Positions 26,721 to 34,163 of a stretch of DNA of 64,000 bases are shown piece by piece. Within the stretch, counting starts at the first letter, position 1; each line of letters begins with the position of its first letter. This DNA comes from DASCNA01 sp036011305 (lineage in GTDB: Bacteria; Verrucomicrobiota; Lentisphaeria; Victivallales; GWF2-38-69). The translations under genes were made by a program, and so were the position numbers. The notes beneath the pieces were generated by a model. The model worked only from the letters and a program-made list of their open reading frames with translations, searched no databases and was not told the DNA's origin. The DNA is taken from NCBI GenBank assembly GCA_036011305.1, contig DASCNA010000168.1, positions 1-64,000 of the forward strand. Reading direction: 5' to 3'.

Positions 26721-27194
26721 CTATTCATTTATAGATGTATATATTAGATAGCTTACAAAAAAACCTAAAGATACAGCATCTATTAGAACCCAGTACGCTG
26801 CTTGGAGGTTATTTAATACTGTGGGAAAATATATTATCATTATTAGAATAATAAAAGGAAGTCTAAATATAAATATTTTAGATAATTTCTTTTTAATACC
26901 AACTATTATACCTTTCACTGTTAAATAAAATAGACACAATATAGCAGAATAACATATAAGCAGAAGAATAAAAAATGGATTTGATAAGGAGTTGTCTGAA
27001 TACATATAGGCATAGTTGAGTAAGTTGAATGTGCTCATGATATCAATGATAACAAATGATGAGAATACAATAACGCATAATAATGTTATTATATATAAAT
27101 ATTTAATTTCATTTTCAGAAAATCTATTAACTGAGCATGCATTAGTAATATCTTTTGATGTATCTATAATTATAGTTTCACTTAAACCATTCAT
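26721..27194 (-). CDS. four-helix membrane protein, single-module member of a local repeat family
   Basis: No known family recognised. After an N-terminal tail of about 27 residues, one four-helix module follows: SENEIKYLYI opens it, YLTVKGIIVGIKKKL joins helices 2 and 3, a Phe-Pro (YFPTVLNNL) follows helix 3, and helix 4 contains AYWVLIDAV. The same module occurs twice in the protein at 60459 and three times in that at 61444, with the matching (V/F)KGLIV..KK and F(W)P...W signatures. It is probably a sensor or small transporter. Its ribosome binding site is modest (AGGA about ten bases upstream). It is divergent from the PAS regulator gene. Confidence 0.72.
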   Translation of the reverse strand: MNGLSETIIIDTSKDITNACSVNRFSENEIKYLYIITLLCVIVFSSFVIIDIMSTFNLLNYAYMYSDNSLSNPFFILLLICYSAILCLFYLTVKGIIVGIKKKLSKIFIFRLPFIILIMIIYFPTVLNNLQAAYWVLIDAVSLGFFVSYLIYTSINE

Positions 27195-27411
27195 TTTTAC
27201 TTATTCCTTTTAATGTTCCATATTCTTATTTATTGCGAACATTAATAAAATTGACCCAAAATTGTCATTCGGCAAAAATATAAACTTTAATGTATCGCAA
27301 TTAGATATTTAATATGTAAAAAGTATATAAATGTTATATAATTTGTATATTGCAAAACTGATAAATATAACTTTAGGACTAATTGTTAATATATAAAAAA
27401 GAGTTTTTATA

Positions 27412-29676
27412 ATGGAATTTTATACAGATAAATTCAGAGCACTGAGGAAAAAGAAAAAAATCTCGATGAAAGATGTTGCAGAAATGATGGGCATTAACTG
27501 GCAGACTATCTGGAATTGGGAAAATAAAAAAATAGTTCCTTCTGAGGCAAAGGTGAGGCATTTATGTAATTGCCTGGATATAAATATTGAAGAAATATCA
27601 GATATCGAAATAACTGCTGAAGTATCTGATAATGAACTGAACGGTGTGGCAGATTCATGGTTCTCTTTTATTGATCCGGAAATGCAAAAAGATATTCAAT
27701 ATGAAAAATTGATAGTTGACAATATTAGACGACAGTCAGCAAAACTTCAAAAAGCAACTATTCTGTTAAATGCACTTCTTTCTTATATAAACGCAATTTT
27801 TTATGTTAAAGACAGTAATCTTAGATACATGATTGCAAATACCCAATTTAAAGAAAATTTATCATTAACTTCAAATTACAATACTAAAGGTAAACATGAT
27901 GAAGATTTATTTATAAAATCAGAAGCAAAAAAAAATAGAGAACAGGATCAGAAAGTAATAGATACCGGATATGCCATAGAGCATTATGAAGACTATATTC
28001 CAGGGAGTAGAAAGCAGAAGTGGGGTTTAATTTCTAAAATACCTGTACTTGATTCAAATGGTAAAATTGCAGGAGTAATTGGTTCCTTTATTGATATAAC
28101 CGAAAGAAAAAGGAAGGAAGAAATACGCAAACTGCTGATACAGGCCTTTGATGAAGGTCCTGATTGTATATTTTTATTAAATAAAGAGAGAACTAAAAAT
28201 ATTTACCTCTCTGGAAATATTGAGAAACAATATGGATACCCAAAAGAAAAATTTTATGAAAAAGGTTTTTGGTTTAATTGTTTACATCATGATGATAAAA
28301 AAATTGAAGATTTATATATTAATAAGAGAAAAATATTACCTAAAAGAAGAAATTTCAGGATAGTAAAACCTGATGGGGAAGTTCGGTATATAGAAGAGAC
28401 GCTTCATGTTGGCGAGAAATATTCGCTTGGAGTAGAGCGGGACATTACATTAAAAAAGAAAGAAGAGGAAATTCGTAAGCTTCTGGAATTAAATGTCAAT
28501 GCTATGTCGGAAGGGATAATAATTTCAGACATAGAGACATCTGAACGTTATTATATCAATGAGGCTTTTTCTAAAATATACGGGTATCCTCTAAATTATT
28601 TATACAAAATTGAAAAAAAATTTTTCAGTAAAAAAATATTGCACCATGATCAGGTTGAGAAGTATAACTCATTACCGTCTGCTTCAGAAAGAGACGGTCT
28701 GATAGTAGAATTCAAAATAATTAATGGTGAAGATAAAAAAGAACACTGGGTGGAAATATCTTATAATGTAACAGACTTTAACGGCAAAAAATGCATACTT
28801 TCTATCAGTAGGGATATTACAGAGAAAAAAGAAAAGGAATTTGTCTATAATCTTCTTGTTAAAGCACTTGATGAAACAAATGACAGTATTTGGTTGATGG
28901 ATGAAAAGAGAACTAAAATTTTGCACATCAGTGATTCAGTTGAAAGGGAGTATGGATATCCTGCTCATAAATTCTTGAATGATGCTGACTTTTGGATTAC
29001 CTGTGTTCATCCTGGTGACAAAGACAGAGAAGCAGATTATAGAAAAACAAAAAAAATACCTCCTAAGCGTCAGTATAGAATAGTAAGAGCAGATGGAGCA
29101 GTAAGAGTAATAGAGGAAACTATTCATATCGGTGGTGACTATTCAATTGGAATTGAACGTGATATTACAGAAAGAAAGAAAGAAAAAGAGATACAAACAC
29201 TGTTGGAGTTTAATGTCAACGCAATGAAAGATGGACTTATTATTTTTGATAAAGATAATAATAAATACATTTTTATCAACAATGCCATTGTTGATATTTA
29301 TGGATATAGTCTTGAAGATTTTTACTCTAAAGGGCGTGATTTTTGGTACAATAAATGTATTCATCCTGATTTTAAAGAAACTGTTAAAGAAGTTCATAGT
29401 AAGATTAATAATACAATTATTGAATATAAAATTATAAGATCAGATGGAGATGTACGCTGGATTCATTGTACTTTGAATGAAAAAAAATTCCTTGACAGAA
29501 AATGTTATATTGCTGTAGAAAGAGATATTACTGAAGAAAAATGCGGTATGGAAACAAAAATCAATAATATTGCTTTAAATTTACTTAAAGAAAATATTGA
29601 CCTTTCTGTAATTTCAAAATCAACCGGTTTAAGCTTGACGGATATAGAACATTTGAGAAAGTCGATAAATTATTGA
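27412..29676 (+). CDS. XRE-family HTH regulator with five PAS domains
   Basis: Probable cytoplasmic DNA-binding sensor. Residues about 8-64 form a Cro/C1-type helix-turn-helix (FRALRKKKKISMKDVAEMM, WNWENKK). Five PAS domains follow at about 118-235, 238-350, 352-475, 478-590 and 595-712, each ending in an xDIT(E/L)xK PAC motif (FIDITERK, VERDITLK, SRDITEKK, IERDITERK, VERDITEE). PAS2+3 and PAS4+5 look like a duplicated pair (KERTKNIYLSGNIEKQYGYP versus EKRTKILHISDSVEREYGYP). There is no kinase, cyclase or GGDEF output, so signals should feed straight to DNA binding. The tail (SVISKSTGLSLTDIEHLRK) resembles the C-terminus of Rpn/PD-(D/E)XK transposase-like proteins. The gene ends in a TGA. A relic of a paralogue lies at 30689-30781. 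Confidence 0.85.
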   Translation: MEFYTDKFRALRKKKKISMKDVAEMMGINWQTIWNWENKKIVPSEAKVRHLCNCLDINIEEISDIEITAEVSDNELNGVADSWFSFIDPEMQKDIQYEKLIVDNIRRQSAKLQKATILLNALLSYINAIFYVKDSNLRYMIANTQFKENLSLTSNYNTKGKHDEDLFIKSEAKKNREQDQKVIDTGYAIEHYEDYIPGSRKQKWGLISKIPVLDSNGKIAGVIGSFIDITERKRKEEIRKLLIQAFDEGPDCIFLLNKERTKNIYLSGNIEKQYGYPKEKFYEKGFWFNCLHHDDKKIEDLYINKRKILPKRRNFRIVKPDGEVRYIEETLHVGEKYSLGVERDITLKKKEEEIRKLLELNVNAMSEGIIISDIETSERYYINEAFSKIYGYPLNYLYKIEKKFFSKKILHHDQVEKYNSLPSASERDGLIVEFKIINGEDKKEHWVEISYNVTDFNGKKCILSISRDITEKKEKEFVYNLLVKALDETNDSIWLMDEKRTKILHISDSVEREYGYPAHKFLNDADFWITCVHPGDKDREADYRKTKKIPPKRQYRIVRADGAVRVIEETIHIGGDYSIGIERDITERKKEKEIQTLLEFNVNAMKDGLIIFDKDNNKYIFINNAIVDIYGYSLEDFYSKGRDFWYNKCIHPDFKETVKEVHSKINNTIIEYKIIRSDGDVRWIHCTLNEKKFLDRKCYIAVERDITEEKCGMETKINNIALNLLKENIDLSVISKSTGLSLTDIEHLRKSINY

Positions 29677-29859
29677 TTTTAAATAATATTATCTTGCTGC
29701 GAATTAAAATATTTATTAAGAAATATCTAACTATTACATAAAAAATATAAAATTTACTTTCGTTAAGTGAGAAAAATTTGTGTATTCAAACCTTTTATAG
29801 TTATTTATAGATGTACAAAGAATCGAATAATAGCTGAGTTAAAGAGAGAATACAAAATT

Positions 29860-30504
29860 ATGAAAAAAATACTACTTCTTTTTTTATTTTTAGTTTTCTG
29901 CGATATAAGTTTTTTGGCCTGCAAGAATCATTTATATATTAAAAATATACCTTCTGGCCATAATTATGATAAGTCTAAGTATTCATATTCTTTCATTGAA
30001 AAAACAGGAAGGAGTATTAGAATTGCAAGTGAAGAAGTAAGTCTGCCTTACCTTAGGAAAAATAGCTGTGTTCATTTGAGTTATGTTAAAGTTAATTCAG
30101 ATGAACCGGTTTTGTTTCCTCTATCTATATCTGGTAAATATAATCTTTTATATTTACATTTTTCAAATAATCTGAAACCTGTATATTTGATGCTCCATAA
30201 AGTAAATAAAAATACTTTTAATATAAAAGAACTAAATGCTTCTCAAGTTAATTCAAGGTTGTTATTTGAACTTAATATGATGAGTAATCCGTGCAGAAAT
30301 AAGACGACAGGAACAATTTGGCAGTTTATAAATAAAAATAGTGATATTATCGGAACATCAAGCGTAAAAGAATATCAGTATCGTATATCTATATGTTCAA
30401 GTCGTCATAATGGAATGCATATCCAGAATAGCGAGAAGAATATTATTATGAAAATTACTCTGGCCAAAGAAAACCTTAAGCATAAAAAATTTAGCATACA
30501 ATAA
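29860..30504 (+). CDS. exported protein of unknown function
   Basis: Unrecognised. The ATG at 29860 opens a signal peptide (ILLLFLFLVFCDISFLAC); the Cys at about 21 could be lipidated, although FLAC is not an ideal lipobox. I prefer it to the GTG at 29767, which would place about 30 residues before the signal sequence. The mature part is about 190 residues, Lys/Asn/Ser rich, with SLPYLRKNSCVHLSYVKV and several beta-like stretches and no membrane helix. It is followed directly by a hairpin terminator. It may be an extracytoplasmic partner of the neighbouring regulator, but nothing proves that. Confidence 0.6.
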   Translation: MKKILLLFLFLVFCDISFLACKNHLYIKNIPSGHNYDKSKYSYSFIEKTGRSIRIASEEVSLPYLRKNSCVHLSYVKVNSDEPVLFPLSISGKYNLLYLHFSNNLKPVYLMLHKVNKNTFNIKELNASQVNSRLLFELNMMSNPCRNKTTGTIWQFINKNSDIIGTSSVKEYQYRISICSSRHNGMHIQNSEKNIIMKITLAKENLKHKKFSIQ

Positions 30505-30545
30505 ATAATCCTTTCTCAAAATAGAAAGGATTATTTGTATGATTT
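30503..30545 (+). terminator. hairpin terminator after the unknown exported protein
   Basis: AAATAATCCTTTCT (30503-30516) and AGAAAGGATTATTT (30523-30536) form a perfect 14-pair stem with a six-base loop overlapping the stop codon; a moderately T-rich stretch follows. A related but shorter hairpin occurs at 30931-30962, so the two were probably duplicated together with the binding-protein 3' end. Confidence 0.65.
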
Positions 30546-30566
30546 TAATATTTTATCTTTACCTAC

Positions 30567-30683
30567 TTATCTCTGAACAGCAGCAGCAAATGTGTTCATT
30601 GCCTGTAAAGGTGTTGCGCTTCCCAAGGCAACTGATTCCACCGCATTTTGAAACTTAGTAGAAACTATAGGGTATTCCTGAAA
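30567..30683 (-). pseudogene. 3' relic of a sugar-binding protein gene
   Basis: The minus strand reads QEYPIVSTKFQNAVESVALG, then SATPLQAMNTFAAAVQR and a TAA. This is nearly the same as the C-terminus of the intact binding protein at 31010-32257 (QEYPIVSTKIQNAVESVALG). DNA similarity continues past both stops (GKDKILK, a Tyr-Lys and TAA), including the following hairpin. Only about 38 codons remain; upstream sequence has been replaced by the PAS relic. Confidence 0.85.
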
Positions 30684-30688
30684 TTTAC

Positions 30689-30781
30689 AAGAATAGCGAT
30701 CAGACTCTAAAAGTTATTAATACAGGTGAAATTTTAGAGAATTATGAGGGCTATATTAGGTGCAGTAGAAAACTAAAGTAA
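30689..30781 (+). pseudogene. internal relic of a PAS-domain regulator gene
   Basis: About 30 codons in frame read DQTLKVINTGEILENYEGYI then RCSRKLK and TAA. They match DQKVIDTGYAIEHYEDYI and PGSRKQK in the first PAS domain of the intact regulator (27412-29676). No start and no HTH part remain. Confidence 0.8.
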
Positions 30782-30808
30782 ATATTTTTATATGTATGAG
30801 ATGGGGCA

Positions 30809-30900
30809 ATTAAAAGACAGTTTGAAAAATCCAAAAAAGTTAACTGCATAAGACAGTGAAAAACCTTCATAAAAGCGCAAAAGAAATTTTAGGAACTGAA
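30809..30900 (+). pseudogene. 3' relic of a DUF2608 HAD gene
   Basis: The reading KRQFEKSKKVNCIRQ, then a TGA where the intact gene has TGG, then KTFIKAQK, copies the end of the DUF2608 gene at 25593-26498 (KRQFEKSNKVNCIRQWKTF). A one-base deletion follows and destroys the final codons. DNA similarity is high, so this relic is younger than the AbgT one. Confidence 0.85.
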
Positions 30901-30930
30901 TAAAAAGATTTTTAAAGGCTTGATATAGCA

Positions 30931-30962
30931 AATAATCCCTTCGAAATTGAGTAGGGATTATT
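30931..30962. other. hairpin downstream of the sugar-binding protein gene
   Basis: AATAATCCC (30931-30939) and GGGATTATT (30954-30962) pair over nine bases. It is the counterpart of the hairpin at 30503-30536 and probably ends the binding-protein transcript on the minus strand, though no T-run follows there. Confidence 0.5.
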
Positions 30963-31009
30963 TATAAAAATTATTTATATAATTTCAATATTTTATCTTT
31001 ACCAAGTGC

Positions 31010-32257
31010 TCATTGAACTGCAGCTGCATACGTGTTCATTGCCTGTAAAGGTGTTGCGCTTCCCAAAGCAACTGATTCTACAGCATTTTGAATCTTAGTA
31101 GAAACTATAGGATATTCCTGATTTGAAGGTCTGAAATGAGCATAGTTTAACAGTTCTGTTGGACCTTTGAGATAGGCTGGGTATTTAGGTGATGCTGCTA
31201 CATCTTTTCTTGGAGTTAAATCATAGGACAGTTTTGTGTAGTTAAGCAGGCTTTTTTTACTTGTAGCATATTTAATGAAATCAAGAGCTAGTTTCTTTTT
31301 TGATGATTTTGCGCTAATTGCAAGATCCCAGCCGCCTGACATAGTTATATAACCTGGTTTTTGTCCTTTTTCTGTAGGCATCCCGATAAATTGATAGGCT
31401 TTATAAACTTTAGGATTTGGTTTCAGGAAAAATTTTGCCCAGCATCCGTCAAGTATGATAGCCACTTTCTGCTTCATAGCGTAATTTTGGAAAATCATAG
31501 TGCTGTAATGTGTGTTCATGACTACATGTGGTTGTGGGCCTAGTCCTTCTCTGAAAATAGTATTAATGAACTTGAATGAATTAAGGAGTCCATCACTGGT
31601 TACAACCCATTTACCGTCTTTGTATAAAGTATTATCAGTTCCGTAAAGCAGCATTTCCAAAGTCTGCATAGTGGTGCTTTCACCGTTAGCTGCAATGTTC
31701 ATACTGAATGGTATTACTCCTGGTACTTTTTCTTTAATTTGTTTTGCCGCTGCAATAATATCTTTCCAGTTTTTTGGTTGCCATGGAAGTTTAATTCCTG
31801 CTTTTTTGAATAATAAAGTATCATAATAGAGTCCGCGAGAATCAGTCGAAAGTGGAACTGCATAAACTTTGTTGTTAAATGTTACAGATTTTCTTAGATT
31901 AGGATAGAAATTATCCCAGTCTTTCCAATTTTTAACTCCATCTAATGGAGCAACATAACCTGAAGCTACTGTGCTTCCCAGTACTGCACTGTCTTCAAAA
32001 AACACATCTATAGACGGGTCATTGCTAAGCATTAAAAATAGTTTTGTTGTATAGTTTCCTTCTGTTCCGCCTACCAGCTGCAGATTTACTTTTCTGTCAG
32101 GGTATTTCTGTTCATATGATTTAATAGTTTGTTTAATCCAGGTTTGATCTCCTGACTTCCATATGAAGTTAATTGTCTTAGTCTGATTGGCAAAAGCAAA
32201 AGACTCCATTGATATAAGTGTGATTATCCCAAGTGCGATAAGTAAGAATTTTCGCAT
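31010..32257 (-). CDS. sugar ABC transporter substrate-binding protein (family 1)
   Basis: Periplasmic solute-binding protein for oligosaccharide-type (CUT1) import. A Sec signal peptide (LLIALGIITLISMESFAFA, about 3-22) precedes a standard two-lobed fold: YEQKYPDRKVNLQLVGG, DVFFEDSAVLGS, VYAVPLSTDSRGLYYD, GGWDLAISAKSSKKKLALDF. GGGAG before the ATG is a good ribosome binding site. The frame ends at a TGA (31010-31012), but coding-like sequence continues in frame for 13 more codons (ALGKDKILKLYK) to a TAA at 30971, and the relic copy at 30567 shows Arg at the TGA position. So this protein may be shortened at the C-terminus. No permease is adjacent. Confidence 0.9.
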   Translation of the reverse strand: MRKFLLIALGIITLISMESFAFANQTKTINFIWKSGDQTWIKQTIKSYEQKYPDRKVNLQLVGGTEGNYTTKLFLMLSNDPSIDVFFEDSAVLGSTVASGYVAPLDGVKNWKDWDNFYPNLRKSVTFNNKVYAVPLSTDSRGLYYDTLLFKKAGIKLPWQPKNWKDIIAAAKQIKEKVPGVIPFSMNIAANGESTTMQTLEMLLYGTDNTLYKDGKWVVTSDGLLNSFKFINTIFREGLGPQPHVVMNTHYSTMIFQNYAMKQKVAIILDGCWAKFFLKPNPKVYKAYQFIGMPTEKGQKPGYITMSGGWDLAISAKSSKKKLALDFIKYATSKKSLLNYTKLSYDLTPRKDVAASPKYPAYLKGPTELLNYAHFRPSNQEYPIVSTKIQNAVESVALGSATPLQAMNTYAAAVQ

Positions 32258-32461
32258 AATATCTCCCTGTTTTTTTATAAAAAATTAATTTTAAAAAGAC
32301 CCTTATATAAATTGTGTGTAAAAGCACTGGTAATCAAGCAGTATTTTTGATTTTTTATAGAAAATACTGTTGCCGATTTATTGGATTAATATTTAAATTC
32401 TATTATGATTGTATTATTGAATGAAAATGATGGAAAATCATGAATTAGCAGGTAGTCAATT

Positions 32462-33769
32462 ATGTATCAAGTAGCTGTAAATAGATATGAAGATGAATAT
32501 TCACTGAAGAATACTTTAGATTTATTGAATGTGTCAAAAGATTTGCATTCAAATCTTAAAGTATTTATCAAACCTAATTTTGCTTTTTGGTTAGATAAAA
32601 CAGACTTTCCTAAATTCGGAGTAATAACTACAGCGCAAATTATTGAAGATTTAGTGGTATACTTGAGTGAGTCAGGTGTTACTGATATTACAGTAATTGA
32701 AGGTATAGTTAATGAACAGGGTACTGAAGACTCAATGTTGAAATCCTTAATTTATGGGATGAATCTAATAAAATTATCAAATAAATATGGAGTAAAATTC
32801 ATAGATGTAAATGAAGGTAAATTCCGCAAAGTTAATGTTGACGGAATAAATATAAATATTTCTGAAGATATTTATGATGCTGATTATATTATTAATTTAC
32901 CTGTGCTTAAAACACATCGCTTTTGTAAGACATCGTTAGGAATTAAAAACCTCAAAGGCTTGATTGATATCAGATCAAGACAGAGTTTTCATGCTATTAA
33001 AAAAAATCATAAAAACTACCTTTCCCACGCTATATCCAAGCTACCTGAAATAATCAAATCTGATTTAGTTATTATAGATGGGATATATTCACTTGAATAT
33101 GGTTCAACTTTTTCTGGTAAAGGGTATCGCAGTAATATGCTTATTGCATCTAAAGATATTATTTCTGCAGATGTTGTAGGATCAAAATTATTAGGATATG
33201 AAGCTAAAGATATACCGGTAATTAAAGAAACAGCTGATGCACTTAAAAGGAAATGTGATTTAAGTGATATTGAAATTTTAGGAGATAAACTTTTACTTGA
33301 AAATATTAATCCACTTAGATACGCAGCAGATAAAGGAGATAAGGGATATGTTAATTTTAGACTTTTTCGTAAAAGAGGTATAAGAACATATTCCACAGAT
33401 GAAAGCATATGTACATACTGCTGTGCCCCGCTGATATGTATTTTGACAGGGATTATTAATGGAAAGAGAAGAGTTTATGATGATGTGGAAATTTTATTTG
33501 GAAAACATGCAGAGCCGAGCGGAGAGTGCAGACATACTATTTTAGTAGGAGGATGTCAGGTTAGAAAAAATAAGAATAATAAGAATATTAAAAACTGTAT
33601 TACATTAAAAGGATGCCCGGCTGAAACAAAAAATCTTCTGGAGGTATTAGATTTCTTAGATATGCAGTTACCGGTAAGCAACGAGGAATGGATAACTTAC
33701 TATCCTGAATTTCTAATGAAAAAATACAACAATTCTGATATTTTTGATAGGAGTCATTTCTACTTATAG
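32462..33769 (+). CDS. DUF362 domain protein with C-terminal Cys-rich segment
   Basis: DUF362 proteins are of uncertain function and often carry iron-sulfur-like cysteine clusters. Here the N-terminal two thirds match the family (LKVFIKPNFAFW, DADYIINLPVLKTHRFC, GIKNLKGLIDI, VIIDGIYSLEYG, DVVGSKLLGYEAKDIP). The last 120 residues have CTYCCAPLICIL (about 316) and later single cysteines GGCQVRK, KNCITLKGC. This arrangement could bind a cofactor but is not a canonical ferredoxin CxxCxxCxxxC. Length 435. The start has a weak ribosome binding site. It is divergent from the sugar-binding protein gene. Confidence 0.82.
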   Translation: MYQVAVNRYEDEYSLKNTLDLLNVSKDLHSNLKVFIKPNFAFWLDKTDFPKFGVITTAQIIEDLVVYLSESGVTDITVIEGIVNEQGTEDSMLKSLIYGMNLIKLSNKYGVKFIDVNEGKFRKVNVDGININISEDIYDADYIINLPVLKTHRFCKTSLGIKNLKGLIDIRSRQSFHAIKKNHKNYLSHAISKLPEIIKSDLVIIDGIYSLEYGSTFSGKGYRSNMLIASKDIISADVVGSKLLGYEAKDIPVIKETADALKRKCDLSDIEILGDKLLLENINPLRYAADKGDKGYVNFRLFRKRGIRTYSTDESICTYCCAPLICILTGIINGKRRVYDDVEILFGKHAEPSGECRHTILVGGCQVRKNKNNKNIKNCITLKGCPAETKNLLEVLDFLDMQLPVSNEEWITYYPEFLMKKYNNSDIFDRSHFYL

Positions 33770-33779
33770 TAGATTTATG

Positions 33780-33798
33780 ATACCTTCGTTTAAGGTAT
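33780..33798 (+). terminator. hairpin behind the DUF362 gene
   Basis: ATACCTT (33780-33786) and AAGGTAT (33792-33798) pair with a five-base loop eleven bases after the stop. The downstream bases are only moderately T-rich, so this is a tentative terminator. Confidence 0.45.
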
Positions 33799-33823
33799 TA
33801 GTTCTTATTTGAAAAAAGTGGTT

Positions 33824-34118
33824 ATGAAAATTAGAGAAATAACACTGATACTGAAATTGAAAGCTTAAGGAATTTGAAGCTATTGTTCCTATAATAACAG
33901 ATGTGATCCATAAAAAACCCGGTATTATACCCTGTAATATCTATAAAAATGTTAATAATAATCACCAGGTTTTCGCCATAGAAAAATGGGAAAACATTGA
34001 ACAGACAAGAGAGGCATTTCAGCCAAGATCAAATGAAGAAGTAACCAATTTAGTAGCAGGCATGTTGAAATACGAAGCAGAAGATATAGAGAGACATCAA
34101 ATGATCTGGATTGACTGA
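33824..34118 (+). pseudogene. frameshifted ABM-superfamily (YgiN-like) monooxygenase
   Basis: The ATG at 33824 starts MKIREITLILKLKA, a typical first strand of small antibiotic-biosynthesis-monooxygenase (ABM) proteins, then meets TAA at 33866. In another frame from about 33867 the rest of the fold follows: KEFEAIVPIITDVIHKKPG, the pattern CNIYKNVNNNHQVFAIEKWE and HLxx-like tail to a TGA at 34118. Joined, the two parts make a near-complete 95-residue ABM protein, missing a few codons at the break (where relatives have Lys-Pro-Gly-Lys). A 71-residue product from the GTG at 33903 would lack the first strand. So this is most likely a recently broken gene. Confidence 0.72.
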
Positions 34119-34163
34119 ACAGGTTTTTGTTACATCCAAATTTTATAAATTGGAAAATTGTAT

